Source of the DNA: an uncultured archaeon
GTDB taxonomy: Archaea; Nanobdellota; Nanobdellia; Pacearchaeales; GW2011-AR1
NCBI GenBank assembly: GCA_902385625.1
Contig: CABMGE010000008.1
Coordinates: 1-45,827 of the forward strand
Length of the DNA: 45,827 bases
Reading direction: 5' to 3'
The translations under genes were made by a program, and so were the position numbers. Positions 15,408 through 25,490 of the stretch are shown piece by piece. A model generated the notes under the pieces. The model worked only from the letters and a program-made list of their open reading frames with translations, did not search any database and was not told the DNA's origin. Positions within the stretch are counted from its first letter, which is position 1. Each line of letters starts with the position of its first letter.

Positions 15408-17066
15408 GTAGGGGGTGATAGATGTTATCTTACTCAAAATATGGCAAATGAAAAAACCCCGGAAAAGAAGGATAGTTCTGGCAAGCCAGAGGCATATCGC
15501 AGACCTTTTTATAGCGAGAATTATAAGCGAAAATATGATGATCTTTTTGCGAAAACCGCGAGAAAAGAAGGCACATCTACAAATCCTCCCAAACCTAAAA
15601 AACTCGATGATTTCAAAAGAGAAAGTCTAAGAGCTGTTAATGAACCTAATCGAGATGGAACTATTGCTTCAAGAAAGGTAAAAAGGATTGAAAAGATCAT
15701 TATAGTCATTGTTTATATTGTTGTTCTTGGAATTGCTGCATATTTTCTTTTAGCAAGCTTTTTTCCAAACGCACTTCCTTTTTCAAAGAATCTTTATGAA
15801 ATAAAAGCCGGAGACTCCAAGCTTTTTAATAATTTAAATAGTTTTTATATTGATGATCCGAGTGTTCTTGGAGACACAAAGGTAGTTAATAGTATAACTG
15901 TAAGACCAATTACATCATCAAAGAAATTTAATTTTGTTTTTGCTCCAAAGGAAAATATTCCTAGTGGAAAAAACGCAACATTTTATGTAGATATGGTTCT
16001 TAATCAGTCAACTCCGAGTGATATTTATGTTGATGAAAATTTAGTATTTCCAAATCTAAAAGATTATTCATTTGTAAAAGAAACTTCTAGTGATTATATT
16101 TATGTAAATAATGAGGTTCTTGCTTCTACAGATGAAAATAAATTTCAAGATTTTTCATCCACAGAAGATTTTATTTATAGAAATCTTCCAAGCACAACTG
16201 TATGGAGCACAAGACAGTTGGGAAGCCCTGATGTAAGTGTATCAGGATACTCTAAAACTCCTACTGATATCTACACAACATTTAGAGGAGACCTTAAACT
16301 CGCAGTTTATGCAGATGGAGATTTAAATATTGATTTTTATAAGCAGGATTTAAACAGCTATTTAGGTGAAGATATATACAATGTTACGGTTACAGATTCT
16401 TCTGGAAATGTTGTTTATACTAATTTGTTTAGAGATGATGGAGATAAAACCAAGTCTGGAAGACTTGGAAATTCTCAAGATCTTAATATTCATGCCCAGA
16501 ATCTTAAAAGTGGAGTTTATTTTATTAATTTTGATGATATTAGTGAGGGTTCTGATACTACTTTAAAAAGTATAAGAATTAATTCAAATAAAATCTTAAT
16601 TTTGGGAAACTTTTTGCCAATAGAACCATTTAATTTTTATACAGAGGCAAATTCTCCTAAACAGATTGGTTTTAATTATTGGTTGAATGGAAAAGATCAG
16701 GTAATAAAAGTTATCGGAACTAAAAACGAAAATATCAATTTGAGTACTGATTTGCTAAACAAAAGATATGATGAAAATTTTACAACCGGAGAATATAATT
16801 TTAGACTAGGAAAGGGTTATTTGTGGGTGTATAATGATTTTTCATCTCCTTCAAAAGAAAATTGGTTTGATATTCCTTTTAATTTACAAGACAAATTCAA
16901 TAATCAAAATGTAATCATTATTGATAAATACAAGTATGATAATGATATTGGACTTTTTAGTTATAGTAAAAGTATTGATATAACTAAAATTCCTGTAAGA
17001 ATAAGCCTTAGGGCCCTTGAAACAAATTCAGCGGGTATAAAGGGTGCTAGATTCAATATTAAATAA
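15405..17066 (+). CDS. Single-pass membrane protein with large extracellular domain
   Basis: The protein has 553 residues: a basic, Pro/Lys-rich cytoplasmic part (1-95), one transmembrane helix at about 97-120, then a long beta-rich exterior domain with several N-x-S/T sequons (for example NATF, NVTV). I recognise no family. It is followed after 21 nt by a GT-C glycosyltransferase gene with a GAGGTGAT ribosome binding site, so the two are co-transcribed, suggesting a role in surface-glycan assembly or as an S-layer-associated glycoprotein. An alternative start is ATG 15441 (MANEKTPEKK). Confidence 0.6.
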   Translation: MVGGDRCYLTQNMANEKTPEKKDSSGKPEAYRRPFYSENYKRKYDDLFAKTARKEGTSTNPPKPKKLDDFKRESLRAVNEPNRDGTIASRKVKRIEKIIIVIVYIVVLGIAAYFLLASFFPNALPFSKNLYEIKAGDSKLFNNLNSFYIDDPSVLGDTKVVNSITVRPITSSKKFNFVFAPKENIPSGKNATFYVDMVLNQSTPSDIYVDENLVFPNLKDYSFVKETSSDYIYVNNEVLASTDENKFQDFSSTEDFIYRNLPSTTVWSTRQLGSPDVSVSGYSKTPTDIYTTFRGDLKLAVYADGDLNIDFYKQDLNSYLGEDIYNVTVTDSSGNVVYTNLFRDDGDKTKSGRLGNSQDLNIHAQNLKSGVYFINFDDISEGSDTTLKSIRINSNKILILGNFLPIEPFNFYTEANSPKQIGFNYWLNGKDQVIKVIGTKNENINLSTDLLNKRYDENFTTGEYNFRLGKGYLWVYNDFSSPSKENWFDIPFNLQDKFNNQNVIIIDKYKYDNDIGLFSYSKSIDITKIPVRISLRALETNSAGIKGARFNIK

Positions 17067-17087
17067 GAGGTGATGATAACAAATAAT

Positions 17088-19103
17088 ATGGGACATCAAA
17101 TTAATTATTATAAAATACTAGGATATAGTCTTATTCCAATAAACATAATTGCTTTTATTTTACTTGAACTTGATTTTCTTGGAATTTTACCTGTATATTG
17201 GAATTCAATTTATGTTTTTTATGTTTTTTTGATCGTTAACACAGCATTTCTTGCTTTAAGATTAAATAATATGCATGAAGAAGATAGAGATCGTGATTAT
17301 ACTGTATTTTGGTCAAAATATCTTTTCTTGCTTGGACTTGTTGTTATTGCTGCAAATCAGTTTTTACAAAGACAATTGATAAATCAATATATGAATTATA
17401 TAACTGCGGTTGTTATTGCTCTTGGCTTTTTAACTTTTTTTGCTTCAAAAAACAGGGTTGAGAAAGAAATTGAAGATGAAAAAGAAAATGAAAAACAAGC
17501 AGAAAAAAGAAGAAAAGAGGACTTTGAATATAAGTTTCCTAAAATAAACAGGATTTGGGGTTTAAGATCAATTGTTAAATGGATGTATAAGGAAGGGTGG
17601 TCTTTTTCAATTCCATTTGTTATAATTACAATAATTTTTATTGGGATAAAGATTGCAATGCCTATTATTTATAACGGGAGTTATATTGATGAATACAACC
17701 ATATTCTCTCAGGTATAGAATTTTTTAAAACAGGGCATTTCGCAGAAATAGTTAAAGGTGAATATTATACAAGAGGTGCTTATCTTTCATTCTTAGTTGG
17801 ATTATTTTTTAGACTATTTGGAGAAAAACTCTTTGTAGCAAAATTGATCCCCGCTTTACTTGGTATAGTAAATTTCTTTTTATTATATGCTATTTCTAAA
17901 AAAATAATAATTAAAAAAAGTTATATTCTTTTTTTAATGATCATTTATAGTTTAAGTCCCTGGATAATCTTTAATCATTTTTATATAAGGATGTATGTTT
18001 TTTATGAATTCTTTATGTTTTTTATAATTTTTTTGTACTTTAAAATTAATAAATCTATAAGAAACAAAGATTTCCCCCATTTTTTATTCTTATTAATAGT
18101 AATTTTATTAGTAAATTTTATTAATTTTATATTAAGTGAAAATACTGGGAAATATCCTATAGCTTTTCTTTCGTTTGTACTTTTATTAGATATATATTTT
18201 TTTAGAATGAAGAACTTTGAAGAATCTAACCAATTTATAAAATATTTTAACAATATATCTGATATTAAATTAAAATGGAAGATAGCCATGACTGCTATTT
18301 TAATAATAATTTTAATATTTTATTTCAAGGAAGATTTAATTTTTGTTTTCTCCGGAAATTTAGACCATACCACAAATTCTTTAAAATATGATTATTTCTT
18401 TTTTAATTTAAATTATTTATATAGTTTATTATTTCTAATCGGATTCGTTTTTACTCTTTTTACAAGTAGGAATGAAATAAAAACTATCATCTTTACTCTG
18501 GGGATCATATTTTTTATACATTTGTTTTCTAGTTCGGATTTGCAGATAATAAGAGGGATTTTATATTTTATAGGACTCTTTTATATGATCTGCATATTTT
18601 CATTAATAAGAATTAAACCCAATAAAATTAGAGGTTTAATTATGATCGTTATGATTTTTATTATATTTTTGAATTATCCAGCTAATTTCTTGAATTCTCC
18701 TAATATTAAGGGTGAAATAGATTATTTAGATGGAAATGTTTATCATGATTTAAACCAATTATGTCATAATAAAACGATAATAAGTTCTAATGAACCTGGA
18801 GTTTTAATATTTAATGGTGTAAAAATAGATTATAAATTACATGATAATTATGCTTCAGAATTAAACAGATTGGTTTATTATGATAATAAAACCAATAAAT
18901 ATTATGATTCTTATACCAAAACTGAAGTTATTACCAATTTAGATCAATTTAAAAATATAACCAATTCTAATGCCGTATGTTATTTGGAGCGGGTTCCGGT
19001 ATCTTCTTCATGGATAACCAAAGATACAAATTCGTTTATTGAAAATAATTTTGAAAGATATCCTAAAGAATATTCAAAACAAATTTTATATCTAAAAAAT
19101 TAA
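17088..19103 (+). CDS. GT-C family membrane glycosyltransferase
   Basis: The protein has about 671 residues. About four N-terminal membrane helices and a highly charged linker (EKEIEDEKENEKQAEKRRK) precede a PMT-like GT-C domain of about ten helices. In the first loop of that domain, GSYIDEYNH holds the Asp-Glu pair typical of the catalytic site. The C-terminal 100 residues are extracytoplasmic. The start is uncertain: GTG 17070 and ATG 17073 sit inside the ribosome binding site GAGGTGAT (17067-17074), so ATG 17088 (MGHQINYYK) is the better choice. The second half is more AT-rich than the first. Its stop overlaps the stop of the convergent GT2 gene by 4 nt. Confidence 0.7.
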   Translation: MGHQINYYKILGYSLIPINIIAFILLELDFLGILPVYWNSIYVFYVFLIVNTAFLALRLNNMHEEDRDRDYTVFWSKYLFLLGLVVIAANQFLQRQLINQYMNYITAVVIALGFLTFFASKNRVEKEIEDEKENEKQAEKRRKEDFEYKFPKINRIWGLRSIVKWMYKEGWSFSIPFVIITIIFIGIKIAMPIIYNGSYIDEYNHILSGIEFFKTGHFAEIVKGEYYTRGAYLSFLVGLFFRLFGEKLFVAKLIPALLGIVNFFLLYAISKKIIIKKSYILFLMIIYSLSPWIIFNHFYIRMYVFYEFFMFFIIFLYFKINKSIRNKDFPHFLFLLIVILLVNFINFILSENTGKYPIAFLSFVLLLDIYFFRMKNFEESNQFIKYFNNISDIKLKWKIAMTAILIIILIFYFKEDLIFVFSGNLDHTTNSLKYDYFFFNLNYLYSLLFLIGFVFTLFTSRNEIKTIIFTLGIIFFIHLFSSSDLQIIRGILYFIGLFYMICIFSLIRIKPNKIRGLIMIVMIFIIFLNYPANFLNSPNIKGEIDYLDGNVYHDLNQLCHNKTIISSNEPGVLIFNGVKIDYKLHDNYASELNRLVYYDNKTNKYYDSYTKTEVITNLDQFKNITNSNAVCYLERVPVSSSWITKDTNSFIENNFERYPKEYSKQILYLKN

Positions 19104-20041
19104 ATAAAACTTAGGAAGTAATAGAATATACTAATTGGCCATTTAGATACCCCATTTTTCATCCAAAATTTTCTTAATTCGGATCTGAATTCTTTATTTT
19201 TTTTACTTTTATATAAAAATTTTAATTTTATAGAATCGGATATTTGTTCTGATTTTTCCGAATACTTATTTATTAAACTTGTTGGATCAAACTTTTGATA
19301 ACTTATTTCTCTACCATATTTTTTTCTTTCAAAATACCATTTTATAATCTCATTTATTGCTATCATCTGTTTATTATTATTATTAGTACAAATTGAATTT
19401 CCATGTATTCTATAATTTATCAAAATATTGGGTAAAACAATCATTTTTTTGTTATCGGTTAGGAATCTCAACCAAAGATCTCTATCTTCGCAATAAATCG
19501 CTTTTTCTCTATAATAAATTTTACCTTTATTTCTAAACATAACTGTTGGATGATGAACCATACTTTTGTATGGAAGCTTTTTGGCTATAACTTCTGGACT
19601 AAAATTATTAATCTGTTGATATAGAATTTTACTATTTTCATCAATATATCGAAATGAACCCCCTACAAGAAATATTTCAGTATTTTTCTTTAAAAAATCA
19701 TATTGGATTTGAAATCTATTCTCTATAGATATATCATCAGCATCCATTCTAGCGATATATTTTCCCTTTGCCATTTTTAAACCTCTGTTTAGATTTCTTA
19801 TAAATCCCTTATAACCTATATTACATTTATTATAGATGGGGATTATTCGTTTATCTTTTTTAGCATATTTTTGAATAATTTGTTTTGTTTTATCTTCAGA
19901 TCCATCATCAAATATAATAAATTCAAAATCTTTGAATGTTTGATTTAAAATTGATTCTATAGCTTCGGCTATATATTTCTCACTGTTATAAGCAGACATC
20001 AAAACGGATATTGATGGTTTATTAATTATTTTTGATTTCAT
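19100..20041 (-). CDS. GT2 family glycosyltransferase
   Basis: This 313-residue GT-A-fold transferase has the N-terminal nucleotide-binding strand SVLMSAYNSEKYI, FDDGSEDKT, and the metal-binding DxD at D100-A-D102 (RMDADD). It is the last gene of the minus-strand glycan operon and probably adds one sugar to a lipid-linked glycan on the cytoplasmic face. It starts at ATG 20041, which overlaps the flippase stop (ATGA); the upstream TTG at 20050 is less likely. The C-terminal 100 residues are Lys-rich with a hydrophobic end. The donor sugar is unknown. Confidence 0.82.
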   Translation of the reverse strand: MKSKIINKPSISVLMSAYNSEKYIAEAIESILNQTFKDFEFIIFDDGSEDKTKQIIQKYAKKDKRIIPIYNKCNIGYKGFIRNLNRGLKMAKGKYIARMDADDISIENRFQIQYDFLKKNTEIFLVGGSFRYIDENSKILYQQINNFSPEVIAKKLPYKSMVHHPTVMFRNKGKIYYREKAIYCEDRDLWLRFLTDNKKMIVLPNILINYRIHGNSICTNNNNKQMIAINEIIKWYFERKKYGREISYQKFDPTSLINKYSEKSEQISDSIKLKFLYKSKKNKEFRSELRKFWMKNGVSKWPISIFYYFLSFI

Positions 20042-21303
20042 TTTATGCAATTTTTTATTTTTATATAGTAATAAATTATAAAAGTTATGTCTGATAGAAA
20101 TTTAATTATTATGGTAGAATAGATTATGCCAATAAACCCCAAATTTTTTACAAATAAAATGCTTAAGATTATATTTGATACTCCAAAAAATAATAGCCAA
20201 TACATATTAAGTTTAGCATGACCACTAGAGGTACTAAATCCAATTGCAGATATAGTACTGATACATTGAGATATTAGAATAATTAACAATAAATTCATAG
20301 AATGGATTACAATCGGATTATAATACTTACTTAAAAAGAATTTTAATATTATTGGAAATATTAACCAAATTAATAATGCTAATATTGTAGAAATAACTAA
20401 TGAAAATAAAGTATATAGAATATATTTTGATCTTATTTTTTTGAATTCAGATTTAGAATAAAGTTCGGTTATATTTGGAGCTATAACTTGAGATAATATC
20501 GTAAACGGTATAATAAGAATCATAAAAATTTTATTTATTAATTCATAATATCCTATTTCAATAATTAGATTATAATGGCCTAAGATCAATGTGTTTATTC
20601 TTGTAAAAAGATAATAACCAAAATTTGCAATTCCAATTATCAAACTATATTTAGTAATTTCTTTAATTAACTCTTTATTCCATTTAAAATTGAATTCTCT
20701 ATATCCAAATCCTAAAGCAATTAATAATATAAGATAAAACAGATTTTGGGCAATTAATGCCCCTATTAATCCATAAGTTTTAATTAAAATATAAACAAAA
20801 CTTAACGAAAAGAAGCCAACAATAAGAGAGATTATAGCAAGTTGCCTGAATTTCTTCAACCCCCTATAGACTCCATCATATAGTGATGTCATTGGAGCCA
20901 TAAATATTAAGGGTAATAATCCTAAAACATAAATATATTTTTCTTTAAGATACCATGGACCGATAATAATAGTTAGGATTGTAATAATCATAGTTAGTCC
21001 TAGAATAACAATTCCGGAATTAAATAAAACTGATTTTAATTTATTTTTATCTGTAATATTATATTCTGCTACATACTTTGATGTTGCTGTTGATATTCCA
21101 AAATCTCCGAATATAATAAGGAAGAATATAATTGCAAGAACATAGTTATATATTCCAAAGTCATAGGGTGTGAGGAGTTTTGCACATAGTATGAATATTA
21201 GAAATGTTATTCCATTTTGACCAAAGATTTGCAAGGCTCTCCAAATAAAATTGTGGATTGTTTCTTTATGTGTGTTATAACTATTCTTTAATTTATTTTT
21301 CAT
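20038..21303 (-). CDS. Wzx-type polysaccharide flippase
   Basis: The protein has 421 residues and about 12 hydrophobic helices, with Asn/Lys/Thr-rich loops and no soluble domain. The order of helices and the motif FGDFGISTATSKYVAEYN match the MOP-superfamily flippases of polysaccharide loci (RfbX/Wzx-like), which translocate the lipid-linked repeat unit across the membrane. It overlaps both neighbours: 11 nt with the upstream GT4 gene and 4 nt with the downstream GT2 gene. It is among the AT-richest genes in the window, as is common for such cassettes. Confidence 0.82.
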   Translation of the reverse strand: MKNKLKNSYNTHKETIHNFIWRALQIFGQNGITFLIFILCAKLLTPYDFGIYNYVLAIIFFLIIFGDFGISTATSKYVAEYNITDKNKLKSVLFNSGIVILGLTMIITILTIIIGPWYLKEKYIYVLGLLPLIFMAPMTSLYDGVYRGLKKFRQLAIISLIVGFFSLSFVYILIKTYGLIGALIAQNLFYLILLIALGFGYREFNFKWNKELIKEITKYSLIIGIANFGYYLFTRINTLILGHYNLIIEIGYYELINKIFMILIIPFTILSQVIAPNITELYSKSEFKKIRSKYILYTLFSLVISTILALLIWLIFPIILKFFLSKYYNPIVIHSMNLLLIILISQCISTISAIGFSTSSGHAKLNMYWLLFFGVSNIILSILFVKNLGFIGIIYSTIIIKFLSDITFIIYYYIKIKNCIK

Positions 21304-22369
21304 TTTCTTTTAAAACCTCTTCATAAACTTTAATATATTTTGATGCTTGTTTTTCAGCAGTAAACTTACTTATATCTCTTAAATTATTTTTAGATATTCT
21401 TTCTATTTCTTTAGGATTATTTTTAAGATATAAAATTAATTCTTTCATTTTTTCAACATCTCCTGGTGGAAAAAGATATCCATTTCTTCCTTCTACAAAA
21501 TATTCTCGAATTGCAGGAAGGTCTGAAGCTAATACGACCAAGCCTCTAGCCATAGCTTCTAAAATTACTAACCCGAAGGTTTCATTATATGAAGGAAGAA
21601 TTAAAATATTTGATTTATCATAATACTTAAAAATATCTTCGTTTTTAATAAAACCTAAATATTCTAAATTTTTTGATGAAGGAATAATATTTTTTAATTT
21701 ACCCTCTCCGATTATTCTAAATTTTAGATCCTCTTTTGAATTTTTAACTAAGCTTATAAAATCTATAAATCCTTTATATTTTGATAATCTGCCCACAAAA
21801 AGAATATTCATCGTATTATATTTTATATTAGATTTCTTTAGAATAATAGATTTTTCTATAGCATTATTTATCACATAAGAATTTTTATTTATTTTTTTGT
21901 ACATTATACAAAATTTTAAAAATCCTTTTTTACTAGTTTCCGTAATAAAAATAAGTTTATCTGCATAAAAAATACTTAAATTAATTATAGTGATTTTTCT
22001 AATTAAGTAATATAACTCTTTTAAAATATTAATATTAAAAGAATCTATATTATTATGAAATACACAAATTATCTTTTTATTGCAAAAAATTTTTAAATAC
22101 AAAAGAAATATTAATGAAGAAAAATTAAAAATATAATGATAAAATATAATCTCAGAATCTTTAGTATAATCTTTAAGAATCCCAAGTTTCTTTAAAGTTA
22201 TAATCTCCTCATCAAAAAACTTTTCAAAAATTATACTTCTATGATTTTTATTTTTAGTGAAACTTATAATCTCACTAGAGATTTTTTGTTTATTCATATA
22301 TTTGATAATTTTTTCTATTACTACTAACTCTCCCCCAATTCCCTGGCTGATATGTTTAATTTTTATCAT
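21293..22369 (-). CDS. GT4 family glycosyltransferase
   Basis: This 358-residue GT-B-fold enzyme has an N-terminal acceptor domain (HISQGIGGELVVIEKI), a central hinge at NILFVGRLSKYKGF (about residues 190-204), and a C-terminal donor site with the E-x7-E motif in SYNETFGLVILEAMARG followed by EGRNGYLFPPGD. It transfers a sugar from a nucleotide donor to a growing glycan; the sugar is unknown. It is encoded inside the AT-rich cassette, 5 nt after the upstream GT2 gene, and overlaps the flippase start. Confidence 0.8.
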   Translation of the reverse strand: MIKIKHISQGIGGELVVIEKIIKYMNKQKISSEIISFTKNKNHRSIIFEKFFDEEIITLKKLGILKDYTKDSEIIFYHYIFNFSSLIFLLYLKIFCNKKIICVFHNNIDSFNINILKELYYLIRKITIINLSIFYADKLIFITETSKKGFLKFCIMYKKINKNSYVINNAIEKSIILKKSNIKYNTMNILFVGRLSKYKGFIDFISLVKNSKEDLKFRIIGEGKLKNIIPSSKNLEYLGFIKNEDIFKYYDKSNILILPSYNETFGLVILEAMARGLVVLASDLPAIREYFVEGRNGYLFPPGDVEKMKELILYLKNNPKEIERISKNNLRDISKFTAEKQASKYIKVYEEVLKENEK

Positions 22370-22374
22370 TTTTG

Positions 22375-23382
22375 TTAACTAATTATCAAATCCTCTAAAA
22401 AAGATTCATTTTTAAGGATATATTTAAAAAATATTTTTGTAATTAATTTATTAAACAGTAAAATTTTAATTAACATAAAACGTGGGTCAAATAATATAGA
22501 ATAATAAATTTTTTTATCATATTTTTTTATCATTTTATTAAATTCCTTGTGGGACTCTTTATCTTTGATAATTAAGAATTTTAAAAGATTTTTTATAAAA
22601 TTTCTTCTTAACATATTTTTCCTCCAATTGTCTAATATTTTTTTTGATGATAATTTATTATTCAATGCAAATTTATAAGAATTCTCTACGTATTTTATAT
22701 TATTAAAAACAATATATAGATCTTTAGATTTACTTGAATTATTTAAATGTTTTCTCCAAATTCCAATTGATTTGTTTATAAAACCTATTTTATTTTTTTG
22801 AATCAGTCTTAAAAATGATTCCCAATCTGAACTTAATATATCTTCATTATAATAACCAATTTTCATAGCATATTTTCTATCATAAATGGTTGATAGATGA
22901 GGTATAGAATATCCTTTATAATAATTTAAAAATAACCAATTGCCTTCTAAAATTGTTGGGAGCTTATTATTCATTCTATCTTCTATTATTTTTTTATCCT
23001 TTTCTAAAAGTACATTTTGTTTTGCAAAGACTGCAATTAAATTGTATTTTAAGATTAAATCAATAGAATTTTTAATATAATCATTATCTATAAGATAATC
23101 ATCTCCGTCTAAAACTAAGGCGTAATCTCCTGTAGAATAATCATATAAAGCTTTATGGTAATTTCCTACTCTTCCTAGATTTTTTTTATTTTTAAAATAT
23201 TTGAATCTTTTATCTCTTAGATACTTTTTAGATATTTCTTTAGTTTTATCTTTTGAATTATCATCGCTTAATACAATTTCAAGATTTTCATAATTTTGAG
23301 CGAGAGCGGATTCTATTGTTTGGCAGACATATACACTTTGATTATATGTAGGTATTATTATTGAAACTTTTGGTTTTTTCAT
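22375..23382 (-). CDS. GT2 family glycosyltransferase
   Basis: This 335-residue GT-A-fold enzyme has KVSIIIPTYNQSVYV, SDDNSKDKT and the metal-binding D92-G-D94-D95 (LDGDDYL). The C-terminal third is Lys/Asn-rich with Phe-rich helices. It overlaps the acyltransferase gene upstream by 4 nt and is followed 5 nt later by the GT4 gene, so it is clearly part of the operon. The acceptor and donor are unknown. Confidence 0.82.
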   Translation of the reverse strand: MKKPKVSIIIPTYNQSVYVCQTIESALAQNYENLEIVLSDDNSKDKTKEISKKYLRDKRFKYFKNKKNLGRVGNYHKALYDYSTGDYALVLDGDDYLIDNDYIKNSIDLILKYNLIAVFAKQNVLLEKDKKIIEDRMNNKLPTILEGNWLFLNYYKGYSIPHLSTIYDRKYAMKIGYYNEDILSSDWESFLRLIQKNKIGFINKSIGIWRKHLNNSSKSKDLYIVFNNIKYVENSYKFALNNKLSSKKILDNWRKNMLRRNFIKNLLKFLIIKDKESHKEFNKMIKKYDKKIYYSILFDPRFMLIKILLFNKLITKIFFKYILKNESFLEDLIIS

Positions 23383-24350
23383 TTTAATATTCTCCTTCTA
23401 ATTTGTTCTAATACAAATCCTAAAATTAAACAAGATAATGATGTTAATATAAATCCAAAAAATGCCCCTAAAATTGGATAAAAAATAATCTTATATAGAT
23501 AATTATGAAATAAATAAATGTATAAGGAATATTGCCCTATTAATCTGAGAGGATATATTGTCTTTTCTGTTGCTAGTTTAATAATGATCATAGATAAGCT
23601 AAAAAGAGATATAAAATAAAACAACTGAAAAATTAATGTTGGGAAAACAAAATCATGAGTATATTTTTCAATGAACAGATTAACAGAATTTCCTGAGAAA
23701 TAAAGCAATGTTAAATTGATAATTATTGATAATATAAAAATTAAGAATAAATTGGTTTTGCTTATCTTTAATAGATAATTCTTAATTTTTGAATAATTGA
23801 ACAATCCCAGCCAGATTATAAATGCCCAGGATATGACATTAAAGCTTATACCTTGACCCAATGAAATCATCAGTAGATATGAAAATGTTAGGGATAAAAT
23901 TAGTGAGATAATTCCAAAATACCATTTTTCTAGCTTAATCTTATCATTATCTCCTAATATCGATGACATGATAAATAATAATATTAAGATTTGAAAGTAT
24001 AATAAAAAATACCATAGATTACCTAACGGAGGATTTCTTAAGAAGAAGTAATAAAAGAAATTTTTGAAATAATCCAAAAGATTTAGATTTGATTGATTTG
24101 TACTTATAAAATGTAATATTATAGTCAAGAAAACTACTAATAAAAGTATCCAAACTATCTTTTTAATTATACTCTTTATTTTTATTTCTTTCCATTTATC
24201 TTCGTATAATGCTGTTGTTGCAAAAATAAATGCCGGTATTGCCCAGATAAAATATTTTGTAGAAATAATCTGAAAATGCCATAACATTATAGTTATAATT
24301 GCAAACGCTTTTATTATATCTATAAAATAATCTCTTTTTTTCTCTTTCAT
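23379..24350 (-). CDS. Acyltransferase family 3 membrane protein
   Basis: The protein has 323 residues and about ten membrane helices. It begins RDYFIDIIKAFAIITIMLWH, the usual first-helix motif of acyltransferase 3 proteins, with the conserved His. It lacks any attached SGNH domain. Members O-acylate (often O-acetylate) sugars of surface glycans, taking the acyl group from the cytoplasm. It overlaps the flanking glycosyltransferase genes by 4 nt on each side and marks the upstream end of the AT-rich cassette. Confidence 0.8.
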   Translation of the reverse strand: MKEKKRDYFIDIIKAFAIITIMLWHFQIISTKYFIWAIPAFIFATTALYEDKWKEIKIKSIIKKIVWILLLVVFLTIILHFISTNQSNLNLLDYFKNFFYYFFLRNPPLGNLWYFLLYFQILILLFIMSSILGDNDKIKLEKWYFGIISLILSLTFSYLLMISLGQGISFNVISWAFIIWLGLFNYSKIKNYLLKISKTNLFLIFILSIIINLTLLYFSGNSVNLFIEKYTHDFVFPTLIFQLFYFISLFSLSMIIIKLATEKTIYPLRLIGQYSLYIYLFHNYLYKIIFYPILGAFFGFILTSLSCLILGFVLEQIRRRILK

Positions 24351-25468
24351 CTCAACACCCTCTCAAATCTTTTGATTATGTTACTCCATTCGAACTTGCT
24401 TTGGAGTTCGATGGGTTTTAGATTATTATTTAATGCCAGGTTGATTTTATTTTTTAATTCAGTTATGTTTTGTTTTTCAAACAAACACTGGGTGTTTGAG
24501 ATGACTTCGGGATTTCCTCCCACGTTTGACGCTATGACTGTGCAACCTGATGCTACTGCTTCTAAAAGAACTATGCTCATGTTTTCAAAATAACTCGCGC
24601 TAATAAAGAATTTTGATTTTGCATATAATGATTTTAGCTCTTTACTGTTGTTATCAAGCCAACCATGGAATTTAACCTGATTATTCAGGTTATTTTCTTT
24701 AACTTTATTTTCAAGAAATTTTCTATAAGGGCCTTCGCCCACTATATCAATTTTCCAGTTGCCTTTTTTTAATTCATTATCTAGGCCTTTTAATGCATCT
24801 AAAATATCCTGAACACCTTTATTTTCAAATAATCTTGCAACAATTAAGATTCTATTTTCTTTTTTTTCTGGTTTAAATTTTTTTGGATCTATTCCATTTG
24901 GGATTACAATAAAATTTCCTTCTTTTGTCAGATCTTTTATTTTATTTTGTAGAAATTGTGATGGTGTTGTAACATATTTTGCTTCTTTTACTATTGTTTT
25001 CCATTGTTTTTTTACAAGTGGATAAATATATTTGAATGATCTCTTATTATTATAACCCAAAACATCACTTCCATGGCTTGTTATAATATATGGCAAATTA
25101 TATTTCTTTTTTAGCCAGAGGGCTACAACTCCTGTTGGAATTATAAAATGAGTATGGTTAATGTCATAAACATGTGTTTTCATATGTTCTTTTAGAAACT
25201 TTTTTGCAGATCTTATGTAAGTATATTGTTCCCAAGGATGGCAGATTTCTTTTTTTGATCTAAGGCAAGGAACTCTGTAAATATTTATATTATCTTTTTT
25301 TTCAAACAATGGAAGATCTTTGTATGCCATTGTTACAACATCAACCTGATGTCCTAGTTTTGCATATCCTTTTGCTATTTCATAGGATACAGGAGATGCT
25401 CCGCCACCAAGTGGAGGAAATTCATAGTTTAACATTAGGATCTTAAGTTTGTTTGATTTATTTTTCAT
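24347..25468 (-). CDS. GT4 family glycosyltransferase
   Basis: This 373-residue GT-B enzyme has the N-terminal LNYEFPPLGGGASPV loop, typical of GT4 proteins, TSHGSDVLGYN in the linker side, NRILIVARLFENKGV, and the donor-site E-x7-E in SYFENMSIVLLEAVASG with GGNPEVI after it. Base composition is closer to the epimerase side than to the genes downstream. It follows the epimerase gene after 22 nt. The donor is unknown; UDP-sugars made by the neighbouring epimerase are possible. Confidence 0.83.
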   Translation of the reverse strand: MKNKSNKLKILMLNYEFPPLGGGASPVSYEIAKGYAKLGHQVDVVTMAYKDLPLFEKKDNINIYRVPCLRSKKEICHPWEQYTYIRSAKKFLKEHMKTHVYDINHTHFIIPTGVVALWLKKKYNLPYIITSHGSDVLGYNNKRSFKYIYPLVKKQWKTIVKEAKYVTTPSQFLQNKIKDLTKEGNFIVIPNGIDPKKFKPEKKENRILIVARLFENKGVQDILDALKGLDNELKKGNWKIDIVGEGPYRKFLENKVKENNLNNQVKFHGWLDNNSKELKSLYAKSKFFISASYFENMSIVLLEAVASGCTVIASNVGGNPEVISNTQCLFEKQNITELKNKINLALNNNLKPIELQSKFEWSNIIKRFERVLR

Positions 25469-25490
25469 TTTCTTTTTTGTTTTTATTGGA

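Noticed and set aside
15415..15630. Overlapping ORF initiated after the GGGGTGAT motif
   Set aside because: It is in a different frame inside the 553-residue membrane protein, is basic and low in sense, and would have no room for the upstream promoter geometry.
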